From Amorphoplanes friuliensis DSM 7358 (GTDB taxonomy: Bacteria > Actinomycetota > Actinomycetes > Mycobacteriales > Micromonosporaceae): a DNA stretch of 64,000 bases. How positions within the stretch are numbered: the first letter of the stretch is position 1; each line of letters starts with the position of its first letter. Both the position numbers and the translations under genes were made by a program. Location of the stretch: positions 1,065,501-1,129,500 of the forward strand of contig NC_022657.1 of NCBI RefSeq assembly GCF_000494755.1, in the 5' to 3' direction. Of this stretch, positions 10,163 to 19,445 are shown one piece after another. Under the pieces are notes generated by a model. That model was not told the DNA's origin. It was given only the letters and a program-made list of their open reading frames with translations, and did not search any database.

Positions 10163-11584
10163 ATGCGTAGGGCTCCGGTGGCTGTCGCGACCGTCGTGGT
10201 GCTGGCGTTGGCTGGTTGCTCGGCGGATGACAAGCCCGATCCGTCTCCGTCGGCGGCCTCTCCGTCCGTTGCGCCGAGTTTTGGGGCCGGGGGTGAGGGG
10301 ATCGGGGACCCGTACTTTCCCACGTACGGGAACGGGGGTTATGACGTTGCCGGGTATGACCTGAAGTTGCGGTACGACCCCGCGAGCGGTGAGCTGGGTG
10401 GGACGGCGACGATCAGTGCGACGGCGACGCAGGATCTGGCGCGGTTCAACTTCGACCTGGCGCGGCTCAAGGCGAGCAAGGTGACCGTCGACGGGCAGGC
10501 GGCCACGAGTGCGGCGGACGGCGACGAGCTTGTGGTCACGCCGGCGGCCGGGATCCGCACCGGCACCGCGTTCACCGTGGTTGTCGACTACAGCGGGAAG
10601 CCCGAGGCGCTGAACAACGAGGCGCTCGGTGTCGGCGGCTGGCTGCGTACCAAGGACGGTGCTTTTGCGCTCGGTCAGCCGGAATCGGCGAGCACGTGGT
10701 TCCCGGTCAACGACCACCCGTCGGACAAGGCGACCCTCGCGCTGTCGATGACCGTTCCCGACGGGACCGAGGCGATCGGCAACGGTGTGCCCGGCCCGCG
10801 CGAGACCGCCGGCGGCTGGACCACGTGGACGTGGAAAGAGCAGAAGCCGCTCGCGAGTTATCTGGCCTTCGTGGCGATCGGGCAGTACCGCGTGCAGACC
10901 AGTACCCACAAGGGCAAGCCGATGGTCATCGCGATCCCGGAGTCGCTGCCGCCGACCAGCAACGCCGCGCGGGCGATGGCGCGCACCGGTGAGGTCGCCG
11001 ACTACCTGGAGACGCAGTTCGGCCCGTACCCGTTCGACGCGTACGGCGGTGTGGTGCTCGACGACGACCGGGTCGGGTACGCGCTGGAGACGCAGTCACG
11101 CCCGGTCTACGGCAACACCTTCTTCAAGGGCGGCGCCGACGTCTCCGTCGTCGCGCACGAGTTGGCCCACCAGTGGTACGGCGACAGCGTCGCCCTGGAC
11201 CGCTGGCAGCACATCTGGCTCAACGAGGGCTTCGCGACCTACGCGGAGTGGCTGTGGAGCGAGCACGAGGGCGGGCGGACCGTTCAGCAGTCGTTCGACC
11301 GGGTCTACGCGGCGTTCGACTGGTCGACCCCGCCCGGCGATCCGGGCGCCAAGCGGCTCTTCAGCGACGCCGTCTACATCCGCGGCGCGATGACCGTGCA
11401 CGCCCTGCGCAAGGCCATGGGCGACAAGGCGTTCTTCGCCCTGCTCAAGTCGTGGCCGGCCGACAACCGCGACGGCACGGTCACGACCGAGGACTTCATC
11501 GCCGCCGCGGAGAAGGCCTCGGGCAAGGACCTCGGTGACCTTTTCGAGCAGTGGTTGTTCGGGAAGACCCGCCCTACTTATTGA
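10163..11584 (+). CDS. M1-family zinc aminopeptidase lipoprotein
   Basis: This is a secreted peptidase of 473 residues. The N-terminus is a lipoprotein signal (VVVLALAGCSADD; lipobox cysteine near residue 19). The zinc site is HELAHQWYG, with the third ligand in NEGFATYAEW about 18 residues on, as in the M1 (gluzincin) family. GYALETQSRP occupies the position of the substrate-binding motif. It is likely tethered to the outer face of the membrane and trims peptides. ATG 10163 is preferred over an upstream TTG at 10145 because GGGGAGGG is 4-8 nt upstream. The last 11 bases overlap the convergent LCP gene. Confidence 0.93.
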   Translation: MRRAPVAVATVVVLALAGCSADDKPDPSPSAASPSVAPSFGAGGEGIGDPYFPTYGNGGYDVAGYDLKLRYDPASGELGGTATISATATQDLARFNFDLARLKASKVTVDGQAATSAADGDELVVTPAAGIRTGTAFTVVVDYSGKPEALNNEALGVGGWLRTKDGAFALGQPESASTWFPVNDHPSDKATLALSMTVPDGTEAIGNGVPGPRETAGGWTTWTWKEQKPLASYLAFVAIGQYRVQTSTHKGKPMVIAIPESLPPTSNAARAMARTGEVADYLETQFGPYPFDAYGGVVLDDDRVGYALETQSRPVYGNTFFKGGADVSVVAHELAHQWYGDSVALDRWQHIWLNEGFATYAEWLWSEHEGGRTVQQSFDRVYAAFDWSTPPGDPGAKRLFSDAVYIRGAMTVHALRKAMGDKAFFALLKSWPADNRDGTVTTEDFIAAAEKASGKDLGDLFEQWLFGKTRPTY

Positions 11585-12668
11585 TCAGGTCGCGGTTCTT
11601 CGCGAGGTACGCGTCGGCGGTGCCGGCGTTGAGTGCCTTGAGGAAGCCGCGCCCCTTGGTGGTCAGCTGCTCACCGATGTAACCACCGCCGTTGGACACC
11701 GAAGCGCCGGGCAGCCCGACCAGGGTCAGCTGCGAGGGCGTGAGGTCGCGCAGCGCGTACGCGTACTCGATCGGTGTGCGCTCGCCGGAGTAGACCAGGG
11801 TGTCGCCCAGCGCCGTGAGCACCGACTGCAGTTTGGACTGGTCGGTGGCGAGTCCGGAGTCCTCGGCCTGGGTGAGCAGCGCCTTGACGAGCTGCCGCTG
11901 GTGCCGCTGCCGGGTGTAGTCGCCGCCGGCGGTGTACCGCTGACGGGCGTAGTCGATCGCCTGCCAGCCGACGAGCTTGCGGGTGCCGGGCAGGTAGGTG
12001 GCCTGCGGGCCGACGTATCCGCCGCCGCCCGAGCGCAGCGTGCGGGAGGTGCCGTCGGGGCGCCGGTGCTGCGACTGCACCTTCTGGTCGATCTTCAGGG
12101 TGACACCGCCGAGGGCGTCGGTGAGTTTGCTGAGCCCGTTGAAGGTCAGGATCGCGCCGGCGTCGAACTTCTTGATGCCGGTGTACTTCTCGATCGTCCG
12201 CGCGAGCAACTCGTACCCCTGCTCCACGTTCGGTTTGTCGGTGCCTCTGACCCGTGCGCCGTAACTCATCGCCTCGGTGAGCTTGTGGTTTCCGCCGTCG
12301 AAACCGTTCTTGGCGAATGCGGGCACGTCGACGCGCAGATCCCGGGGGAGCGAGTAGAGGTATCCGGACTTGAGATCGGCATCGACGTGCAGGAGCATGA
12401 TGGCGTCGGCGTGCGGCTGCCAGTCCGGGATGCTGACCCGGGTGTCGACGCCGAGGATCAGGACGTCGAGCGGACCGGTGATGTCGGCGCCCGGTGGCGG
12501 GGCCGGGCTCGCCGAGGCCGGCGGCGCCGAGGGCGGACCGGCGCTGGGCGCGGCGACCGGATCCGGCTCGTCGGAGCCGCTCCGGAGGGCCACGACGATC
12601 CCCGCTCCGGCCAGCAGGAGCACCACGACCGCACCTACTACCACCCACAGGGTCTTGTTGGTCCGCAT
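11574..12668 (-). CDS. LytR-CpsA-Psr (LCP) family glycopolymer transferase
   Basis: This 364-residue protein has one N-terminal membrane anchor (about residues 7-28), a proline/alanine-rich spacer and an extracytoplasmic LCP domain. The family hallmarks are LDVLILGVDTR near residue 70, SLPRDLRVDVP and the later arginine-rich KLVGWQAIDYARQRY region. LCP enzymes attach teichoic-acid-like or arabinogalactan polymers to peptidoglycan. The ATG at 12668 places the membrane segment at the N-terminus. The gene is divergent from the S8 protease gene and overlaps the M1 gene tail to tail. Confidence 0.93.
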   Translation of the reverse strand: MRTNKTLWVVVGAVVVLLLAGAGIVVALRSGSDEPDPVAAPSAGPPSAPPASASPAPPPGADITGPLDVLILGVDTRVSIPDWQPHADAIMLLHVDADLKSGYLYSLPRDLRVDVPAFAKNGFDGGNHKLTEAMSYGARVRGTDKPNVEQGYELLARTIEKYTGIKKFDAGAILTFNGLSKLTDALGGVTLKIDQKVQSQHRRPDGTSRTLRSGGGGYVGPQATYLPGTRKLVGWQAIDYARQRYTAGGDYTRQRHQRQLVKALLTQAEDSGLATDQSKLQSVLTALGDTLVYSGERTPIEYAYALRDLTPSQLTLVGLPGASVSNGGGYIGEQLTTKGRGFLKALNAGTADAYLAKNRDLINK

Positions 12669-12816
12669 GGTGGAAACAGTAGGTGACGTCCACACCCTGC
12701 TCAATGCCTCAAGATCTCGCGTACTGGAACGGGGCATGGAAATACGGGTGATCGGCCTTACGCTGACCGCCGCGATTCGCCGAGGGGTGGGTCGGACACG
12801 GGGAGGCACGTCCTAC

Positions 12817-14595
12817 ATGAAGCACGTCTCACGACGGGTGACCGTCAGTGCGCTGTCCGCGGCGGTGGTCGTGACGATGGCCGGAGTCTCGACCTGGGCG
12901 CTCGCGGGCGAGACCCCCGCCGGGCCTGTCCGGCTGGTCGTCGGTCTCAAGGCGAACGCCCCCGAGGCCGCGACCGCGGCCGGCGCTGTCTCCTCCATGG
13001 GCGTGCGGACGATGGACGCCAACGGCCCGGCCCAGAAGGCCATGTCGGCCCTGCGCGCGCAGACCGTCGAGGTCTCCGCGGCGCGCAAGGCTTCGGTCAT
13101 CGCGGCCCTGAAGGCGAACCCCGACGTCGCGTACGTCGAGGTCGACCAGGTGCGCAAGGCCTACGACGTGAGCCCGGACGACCCGATGTACACCGACGGC
13201 CACCAGGGTGAGGTCGACCAGGTCAAGCTGCCCGCCGCGTGGGAGACCACCAAGGGCAGCAGCGCGGTCAAGATCGCGGTGCTGGACACCGGTGTGACGA
13301 GTGTCGGCGACCTGTCGGGTGCGGTGCTGCCGGGCTACAACTACGTCAGCAACAACACCAACGCGGCTGACGACTACGGCCACGGCACGATGGTCGCCTC
13401 GCTGATCGCCGGTCGTGGCAACAACAACGCGGGCATGGCCGGCGCCTGCTGGACCTGCGCGATCCTGCCGGTGAAGGTGCTCGACAAGACCGGTGCCGGG
13501 TACGACAGCAACGTCGCCAAGGGCATCGTCTGGGCCACCGACCACGGCGCGAAGATCATCAACATGTCGCTCGGCGGCACCTCCACCAGCCAGGTCCTCA
13601 CCGACGCGGTCGCGTACGCGAACCTCAAGGGTGTCCTGGTCGTCGCCTCCGCCGGCAACGCGGGCCTGACCACCCAGAAGAACACCAAGCAGTACCCGGC
13701 GGCGCTGACCGACGTGCTCGCCGTCGGTGCCACGGCCCGGAACTCCGACGCCCGCGCCGACTTCTCCAGCTTCAACAAGTCCGGCGACACGTGGGTCGAC
13801 ATGGCCGCGCCGGGCATCGTGACCACGATGGACCGCTTCGGCAACTACCACACGGGTGAGGCCGGCACGTCGTTCTCGGCGCCGATGGTCTCCGGTGCGG
13901 CCGGTCTGCTCAAGGCCGTGCACCCGGAGTACACCGGCTGGTCCCTCTCCCGCGCGCTGCTGGTCTCGGCCCGCCCGCTCGCCAACGGCAGCTGGGCGCG
14001 GTACGGCATGCTCGACGCGAACAAGCTGCTGACGATCGGCACCGAGCTCGACCCGCCGACGATCACGGGCATCTCCACCCCGGGTGAGAACTGGCGCATG
14101 AAGGGCACCTTCAACGTCGTCCCGACCGGTGTCGGCGACGCGTGGTCCGGTGTGCGCAACGTCGACCTCTACGTCGACGGCGTCTACAAGTCGCAGGACC
14201 GGACGGCTCCGTACTCGCTGCCGTACAACACCGCGGGCAAGAACGGCACGGTCAAGATGCAGATCCGCGTCTGGGACAAGGCCGGCAACAAGGCGACCTT
14301 CGACCGCACGATCGTCGCCGACAACGGCCTGCCCACCGTGAAGATCACCAGCGGGCCGAAGGACAAGGCAAAGGTCTCCGGCACGGTGAAGCTGGCGGTC
14401 ACCGCCTCCGACACCTACGGCATGCGCCGCGTCGAGATGCTGATGAACGGCAAGGTGATCCAGACGGACACCACCTCCCCGTACAACTTCAGCTTCACCG
14501 CCTCGAAGCAGCCGACGAAGATGAAGGTCCAGATCCGGGCGGTCGACCTCGCCGGGAACATCAAGTACGAGGCGACGCGCAACTACACGCGCTGA
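12817..14595 (+). CDS. Secreted S8 (subtilisin-like) serine protease with Ig-like tail
   Basis: The preproprotein has 592 residues. It starts with a signal peptide ending near ALAGE, followed by an I9-type propeptide inhibitor up to about residue 120. The catalytic domain has Asp in AVLDTGV, His in DYGHGTMVA and Ser in GTSFSAPMVSGAAG. A CWTC pair near ILPVKVL is probably a disulfide. Two Ig-like domains follow, ending in KYEATRNYTR. The ATG at 12817 has GGGGAGG about 10 nt upstream. The next gene is a close paralogue with the same architecture. Confidence 0.95.
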   Translation: MKHVSRRVTVSALSAAVVVTMAGVSTWALAGETPAGPVRLVVGLKANAPEAATAAGAVSSMGVRTMDANGPAQKAMSALRAQTVEVSAARKASVIAALKANPDVAYVEVDQVRKAYDVSPDDPMYTDGHQGEVDQVKLPAAWETTKGSSAVKIAVLDTGVTSVGDLSGAVLPGYNYVSNNTNAADDYGHGTMVASLIAGRGNNNAGMAGACWTCAILPVKVLDKTGAGYDSNVAKGIVWATDHGAKIINMSLGGTSTSQVLTDAVAYANLKGVLVVASAGNAGLTTQKNTKQYPAALTDVLAVGATARNSDARADFSSFNKSGDTWVDMAAPGIVTTMDRFGNYHTGEAGTSFSAPMVSGAAGLLKAVHPEYTGWSLSRALLVSARPLANGSWARYGMLDANKLLTIGTELDPPTITGISTPGENWRMKGTFNVVPTGVGDAWSGVRNVDLYVDGVYKSQDRTAPYSLPYNTAGKNGTVKMQIRVWDKAGNKATFDRTIVADNGLPTVKITSGPKDKAKVSGTVKLAVTASDTYGMRRVEMLMNGKVIQTDTTSPYNFSFTASKQPTKMKVQIRAVDLAGNIKYEATRNYTR

Positions 14596-14608
14596 CCCAG
14601 CTCTGAAC

Positions 14609-14646
14609 AGAAAGCCCTCGCCGAGCGCTCCCGGCGAGGGCTTTCT
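14609..14646 (+). terminator. Rho-independent terminator after first S8 protease
   Basis: A perfect 15-bp stem (AGAAAGCCCTCGCCG at 14609-14623 with its complement at 14632-14646) lies just after the stop codon. It separates the two paralogous protease genes into different transcripts. Confidence 0.88.
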
Positions 14647-14663
14647 GCTACCCGATAGCAACC

Positions 14664-16403
14664 ATGACGGTCCGACCTTTCCACCGGACGGGCCCGACCG
14701 TGGTCGTCATGACATTGCGGGCTCTGGCTGTCGGTTTCCTGGTGGGTGGCTTCGCGCTGGTGGGTGCTCCCGCCGTCGCGGCACCGGCGGACGAGGCACC
14801 CGTCTCGCTCATCGTCGGGCTGCGCAGCGTCACCGACGTGGTCACGCCGCTCGAGCGCCGCGTCGACGTCGTCGCCAGTGAGCCGCTGACCGGGGCGGTC
14901 ACCGTCGACGTGCCCGCCGACCAGGTCGCCGAGGCCGCCGACGTGCTGCGGGCCGACCCCGCGGTCGCGTACGTGGAGCGGGACCAGGTCGCCCGGATCG
15001 CCGCGGTCACCCCCGACGACCCGTACTACTCCGACCAGTGGGGCATCACGAAGACCGGGGTCAACCGCGCCTGGGACACCACGAAGGGTTCCGGCGGCAT
15101 CGTCGTGGCAGTGGTCGACACCGGTGTGAAGAAGCTGCCCGACCTCTCCGGGCGTGTGCTCGCCGGCAAGGACTTCGTCAACAACGACAGCAACCCCGAC
15201 GACGATCAGGGCCACGGCACGATGACCGCCGGTGTGATCGCGGCGGGCGGCAACAACGGTGTCGGCGTCGCGGGCATCTGCTGGTACTGCAAGATCCTGC
15301 CCGTCAAGGTCCTCGACTCGTCCGGTGCGGGCAGCTACAGCAACATCGCGCAGGGCATCCGCTGGTCCGCCGACAAGGGCGCGGACATCATCAACCTCTC
15401 GCTCGGCGGCGCCTCCGACAGCCAGCTGCTGCGGGACGCGGTCGCGTACGCCACCGGCAAGGGTGCGCTGGTCATCGCGGCCGCCGGCAACGACGGGAAG
15501 TCGTCGCAGCACTACCCGGCGGCGATCCCGGCCGTGCTCGCCGTCGGCGCCTCCACGTCGAACGACAGCCGGTACTCGTGGTCGAACTACGGCAGCAGCT
15601 GGGTCGACATCGCCGCACCCGGCTGCAACCCGGCGCAGGCCCGCAACGGCCTGGTCGGGCAGTTCTGCGGCACGTCCTCGGCCACACCGTTCGTCTCCGG
15701 TGTTGCCGCTCTGCTCGCCTCGACCAGCCCGGCCCCGACCTCCGCGGCGATCCGTGCGGCGCTGACCACGACCGCCACCAAGATCTCCGGCAACTGGGTC
15801 GCCTCGTCGTCGGGGCGGATCAACGCCGCGACCGCACTCGCCGTCCTGAGCGGCGACGACCACGTCGTCCCGGCGGCGTCCTTCGTCACACCGGGCGGCA
15901 ACGCCTACGTGCACGGCACGGTCGGCGTCACGGCACGGGCGACCGACAACATCGGCATCGCCCGGGTCGAGCTGCTCGCCGACGGCGTTGTCGTCGCCAC
16001 GGACCGCGTGGCCCCGTACGCGTTCTCCTGGCGCACCACCGCCCCGGCCGCGACCGTTGCGCTGGGTCTGCGCGCCTACGACTACAGCGGCAACGTGGCG
16101 ACCGCCACCCGCCGTGTGACCGTCGACAACCAGGCCCCGACCGTCCGGGCGACCAGCACCACAGCCAACGGCACCCGCAGCGTCCGCAAGACCCGGTACG
16201 TCACGGCGACGGCCGCCGACGCCCACGGGATCAAGCGCGTCGAGCTCCTCGTCGACGGCAAGGTCACCTACTGGTACGCCGGCACCGTCCGGAAGTTCCC
16301 GGTGCAGACGTGGAAGTACGGCAAGGTCATGACGGTGCAGGTCCGGGCCTACGACAGGGCCGGCAACGTCCGGTACGCCCCGGCCCGGAAGTGGTACCGC
16401 TGA
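14664..16403 (+). CDS. Secreted S8 serine protease, paralogue of the preceding gene
   Basis: The architecture matches the upstream protease: signal peptide, propeptide, S8 catalytic domain and C-terminal Ig-like domains. The triad is Asp in AVVDTGV, His in QGHGTMTAG and Ser in [18 protein letters not shown] pair before ILPVKVL corresponds to CWTC in the paralogue. The last Ig-like domain ends in [13 protein letters not shown]. The real start may be the ATG at 14709, which gives a standard signal peptide ([14 protein letters not shown]). The ATG at 14664 adds 15 residues and neither has a clear ribosome site. It lies 20 bp before guaA but is functionally unrelated. Confidence 0.94.
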   Translation: MTVRPFHRTGPTVVVMTLRALAVGFLVGGFALVGAPAVAAPADEAPVSLIVGLRSVTDVVTPLERRVDVVASEPLTGAVTVDVPADQVAEAADVLRADPAVAYVERDQVARIAAVTPDDPYYSDQWGITKTGVNRAWDTTKGSGGIVVAVVDTGVKKLPDLSGRVLAGKDFVNNDSNPDDDQGHGTMTAGVIAAGGNNGVGVAGICWYCKILPVKVLDSSGAGSYSNIAQGIRWSADKGADIINLSLGGASDSQLLRDAVAYATGKGALVIAAAGNDGKSSQHYPAAIPAVLAVGASTSNDSRYSWSNYGSSWVDIAAPGCNPAQARNGLVGQFCGTSSATPFVSGVAALLASTSPAPTSAAIRAALTTTATKISGNWVASSSGRINAATALAVLSGDDHVVPAASFVTPGGNAYVHGTVGVTARATDNIGIARVELLADGVVVATDRVAPYAFSWRTTAPAATVALGLRAYDYSGNVATATRRVTVDNQAPTVRATSTTANGTRSVRKTRYVTATAADAHGIKRVELLVDGKVTYWYAGTVRKFPVQTWKYGKVMTVQVRAYDRAGNVRYAPARKWYR

Positions 16404-16409
16404 CGCAAG

Positions 16410-16423
16410 TAAACTCGCGCTCC
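16410..16423 (+). promoter_or_regulatory. Candidate -10 box for leaderless guaA transcript
   Basis: TAAACT at 16410-16415 fits an actinobacterial TAnnnT box and ends 8 nt before the guaA ATG. There is no Shine-Dalgarno sequence in this gap. Together these suggest transcription starts at or next to the ATG. Confidence 0.5.
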
Positions 16424-17977
16424 ATGAGCACACCGCGTCCGGTTCTTGTTGTCGACTTCGGCGCCCAGTACGCCCAGCTGATCGCCCGCCGGGTCCGCGA
16501 GGCGCGGGTCTACTCGGAGATCGTGCCGCACTCGATGCCGGTCGCCGAGATGCTCGCCAAGAACCCCGCGGCGATCATCCTGTCCGGCGGACCGTCCAGT
16601 GTGTACGAGACGGGAGCACCGTCCCTGGACGCAGCCCTGTTCGAGCACGACGTGCCCGTCTTCGGCATCTGCTACGGCTTCCAGGCGATGGCGCAGGCGC
16701 TCGGCGGCACCGTCGCGCACACCGGCGCACGGGAGTACGGGCGTACGCTGCTGTCGCCTTTGTCCGAGGCCGGGACGCTGATGCGGGAGCTTCCCGCGGA
16801 TCTGCCGGTCTGGATGTCGCACGGCGACTCGGTCACCGAGGCGCCGACCGGTTACACGGTGACCGCCTCCTCGCCGGGTGCGCCGGTGGCGGCCTTCGAG
16901 AGCCTGGCGACGCGGCGGGCCGGCGTGCAGTTCCACCCCGAGGTGGCGCACACCCAGCAGGGGCAGGAGATGCTCCAGCGGTTCCTCTACGACATCGCGG
17001 GCCTCGAGCCGACCTGGACCTCGGCCAACATCATCGACGACCAGGTCGCCGCTATCCGCGAGCAGGTCGGTGACAAGCAGGTCATCTGCGGGCTGTCCGG
17101 CGGTGTCGACTCGGCGGTGGCCGCGGCGCTGGTGCACAAGGCCATCGGTGACCAGCTCACCTGCGTCTTCGTCGACCACGGGCTGCTGCGCGCCGGTGAG
17201 GCCGAGCAGGTGGAGAAGGACTACGTCGCGGCGACGGGCATCCGGCTCGTGGTGGTCGACGCCGAGGAGACGTTCCTCGGTCACCTGGCCGGTGTCACGG
17301 ACCCGGAGCAGAAGCGCAAGATCATCGGACGCGAGTTCATCCGTACGTTCGAGGGCGCCGCGCGGGACCTCGACGCCGAGCGGCACATCGAGTTCCTGGT
17401 GCAGGGCACGCTCTACCCGGACGTGGTGGAGTCGGGCGGCGGCACCGGGACGGCGAACATCAAGTCGCACCACAACGTCGGTGGCCTGCCGGACGACCTG
17501 CAGTTCGCGCTGATCGAGCCGCTGCGCACCCTCTTCAAGGACGAGGTGCGCGCGCTCGGTGCCGAGCTGGGCCTGCCGGAGGAGATCGTGCAGCGGCACC
17601 CGTTCCCGGGTCCGGGCCTGGCGATCCGCATCATCGGCGCGGTCGACCGGGAGCGGCTCGACGTGCTGCGCGCCGCCGACCTGATCGCCCGTGAGGAGCT
17701 GACCGCCTCCGGCCTGGACCGCGAGGTGTGGCAGTTCCCGGTGGTGCTGCTGGCCGACGTCCGCAGCGTGGGTGTGCAGGGCGACGGCCGGACCTACGGG
17801 CACCCCGTCGTGCTGCGGCCGGTCTCGAGCGAGGACGCCATGACCGCGGACTGGTCACGTCTGCCGTACGACGTCGTCGCCAAGATCTCGAACCGCATCA
17901 CCAACGAGGTGCCCGAGGTCAACCGGGTGGTCCTCGACGTGACGAGCAAGCCGCCGGGCACGATCGAGTGGGAGTGA
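16424..17977 (+). CDS. guaA: GMP synthase (glutamine-hydrolysing)
   Basis: GMP synthase converts XMP, ATP and glutamine to GMP. The 517-residue protein has an N-terminal class I amidotransferase domain: [15 protein letters not shown], nucleophile Cys in [11 protein letters not shown], and His-Glu in [13 protein letters not shown]-loop ATPase domain follows ([14 protein letters not shown] near residue 227) and then a dimerisation domain ending in KPPGTIEWE. With guaB upstream, both steps from IMP to GMP are encoded within 10 kb. Confidence 0.97.
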   Translation: MSTPRPVLVVDFGAQYAQLIARRVREARVYSEIVPHSMPVAEMLAKNPAAIILSGGPSSVYETGAPSLDAALFEHDVPVFGICYGFQAMAQALGGTVAHTGAREYGRTLLSPLSEAGTLMRELPADLPVWMSHGDSVTEAPTGYTVTASSPGAPVAAFESLATRRAGVQFHPEVAHTQQGQEMLQRFLYDIAGLEPTWTSANIIDDQVAAIREQVGDKQVICGLSGGVDSAVAAALVHKAIGDQLTCVFVDHGLLRAGEAEQVEKDYVAATGIRLVVVDAEETFLGHLAGVTDPEQKRKIIGREFIRTFEGAARDLDAERHIEFLVQGTLYPDVVESGGGTGTANIKSHHNVGGLPDDLQFALIEPLRTLFKDEVRALGAELGLPEEIVQRHPFPGPGLAIRIIGAVDRERLDVLRAADLIAREELTASGLDREVWQFPVVLLADVRSVGVQGDGRTYGHPVVLRPVSSEDAMTADWSRLPYDVVAKISNRITNEVPEVNRVVLDVTSKPPGTIEWE

Positions 17978-17981
17978 CCGC

Positions 17982-18263
17982 TCACTGCGTGGGCGGCTGA
18001 CCCCAGGTCGGGTCGGCGGGGTCGCGCCACGGCGGTGCCGGCGGCGCGGCCTCGGCGGGCTCCTCCGGCATGATGAACCACATGATCGGGTACGCGAGCG
18101 CGGCCGTGCCCCAGGTGATGACGGTGAGCACGGCGAAGCCGACGCGGACCAGCACGGGGTCCACACCGAGGTAACGCCCGAGCCCGCTGCAGACGCCCGC
18201 CACGATGCGGTCGTCGAGGGGGCGGCGGAGCTGCTTGTACGGGGCGACAGTCGGTTGAGTCAT
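17982..18263 (-). CDS. Small PspC-domain membrane protein
   Basis: This 93-residue protein consists of a single PspC domain (LRRPLDDRIVAGVCSGLGRYLGVD, in part, at about 12-36) with one long hydrophobic segment (VGFAVLTVITWGTAALAYPIMWFIMP) and a short proline-rich acidic tail. PspC domains are membrane modules of phage-shock/envelope-stress systems. The gene ends 4 bp from the convergent guaA stop. A larger PspC module lies at 23.6-27.3 kb, so this may be a stand-alone relative of it. Confidence 0.9.
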   Translation of the reverse strand: MTQPTVAPYKQLRRPLDDRIVAGVCSGLGRYLGVDPVLVRVGFAVLTVITWGTAALAYPIMWFIMPEEPAEAAPPAPPWRDPADPTWGQPPTQ

Positions 18264-18431
18264 GTCACCAGCGTGCGTCGTGGCGGCCCCTTGCCGCCTC
18301 GGTGAGAGCCCCGATTCCGACCCTGATTCGTCCCTGCGGGATGGGTGATTCGCGGGGTTTGCTGTCTGTTACGACCCGGGTGCGTTCGGTGCGGAGAACC
18401 GCCCTGATCAGCGATTACTGTGGGCTATCGT

Positions 18432-18449
18432 CCTGTCAGGAATCCGACA
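18432..18449. promoter_or_regulatory. Inverted repeat upstream of the double-Nudix genes
   Basis: CTGTC, eight bases, then GACAG, at about 18432-18449. It lies in the 229-bp divergent gap between the PspC gene and the first Nudix gene and is a possible regulator site. Confidence 0.35.
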
Positions 18450-18492
18450 GACGTTTTCTGGAGGTAACATAATCCGGGCAGAATGCCGACAC

Positions 18493-19440
18493 GTGACCCC
18501 CGCTCTGGAGCCGCTCCGCAGGATCGCGGCCTACGCCGTCGCGACCGATCCCCAAGGCCGCGTCCTACTCGTCCGTGCCTCGGCACGCTCCGGCACCCCC
18601 GGCGTGTGGTCGCTGCCCGGCGGTGCCGTCGACCACGGTGAGGACCCGAACCACACCGTCGTCCGCGAGACCGCCGCGGAGACCGGTCTGTCCGTCGCCG
18701 TCACCGGTCTGCGTGACGTCCTCGCCGACATGAGGTCCCTGCCGCACCGCGGCGTCACCATCCACACCGACCGCCTCGTCTACGAGGTGTCGATCCGTGG
18801 TGGCAACCTCTACGACCGCATCGGCCAGCCCACCGACCTGGCCCGCTGGCACACCCTGGAGGAGGCGGAGAGGCTGCGCCTGCGGCCGTTCACCGCCGCC
18901 GCGCTGGGTCTCTCCGCCGCCTCGGCCGACCTGCGGCCCGAGGAGACACCCGACTTCCCGTCCTTCTACGCCGTCGCCGGCCCGGACGGGCTGCACCGCG
19001 CGCAGCGCTTCGCGGCGTACGCGATCGCCACCGACCCGCAGGATCGCCTGCTGCTCACCCGCATCGCCCCGGGATACCCCGGGGCCGGCTGCTGGCACCT
19101 GCCCGGCGGCGGCACCGACTACGGCGAGCAGCCCGGCACGGCCCTGATCCGCGAGCTGGTCGAGGAGACCGGCCAGGAGGGCCGCCTCATCGAGCTGCTG
19201 GGCGTCGCCAGCCACCGCGACGCGGCGTCGCTGGGCCCCGAGGGCTACCCGATCGACTGGCACGGTGTCCGGGCGTTCTACCGGGTCCTCGTCGACGCGC
19301 CCACCGAGGTGAGCGTGAAGGACGTCGGCGGATCGACCTCCGAGGCCTGCTGGATGGCCCTCAAGGAGGTCGCCGAGCTCCCCGCCGACCAGCTGACCGA
19401 GGTGACTGCCGAGGCCCTGCGGGCGGCGAAGCTAGCCTGA
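18493..19440 (+). CDS. Double-Nudix-domain hydrolase (first of two)
   Basis: Two Nudix domains lie in one 315-residue chain. The first box (GGAVDHGEDPNHTVVRETAAETG, in part, at about 38-60) has Ala in place of one of the paired glutamates of REUXEE, so it may be weakened. The second (GGGTDYGEQPG..., RELVEETGQ at about 200-225) is canonical. Nudix enzymes cleave nucleoside diphosphates linked to another group; the substrate cannot be read from sequence. The start is a GTG at 18493 with no near ribosome site; a GGAGGT sits 28 nt upstream, which is odd. The next gene begins 5 bp later. Confidence 0.9.
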   Translation: MTPALEPLRRIAAYAVATDPQGRVLLVRASARSGTPGVWSLPGGAVDHGEDPNHTVVRETAAETGLSVAVTGLRDVLADMRSLPHRGVTIHTDRLVYEVSIRGGNLYDRIGQPTDLARWHTLEEAERLRLRPFTAAALGLSAASADLRPEETPDFPSFYAVAGPDGLHRAQRFAAYAIATDPQDRLLLTRIAPGYPGAGCWHLPGGGTDYGEQPGTALIRELVEETGQEGRLIELLGVASHRDAASLGPEGYPIDWHGVRAFYRVLVDAPTEVSVKDVGGSTSEACWMALKEVAELPADQLTEVTAEALRAAKLA

Positions 19441-19445
19441 GAGGT

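Noticed and set aside
12370..12816. Longer N-terminal extension of the first S8 protease
   Set aside because: The extra residues overlap the divergent LCP gene and lack a signal peptide. The ATG at 12817 has a ribosome site and starts a normal signal.
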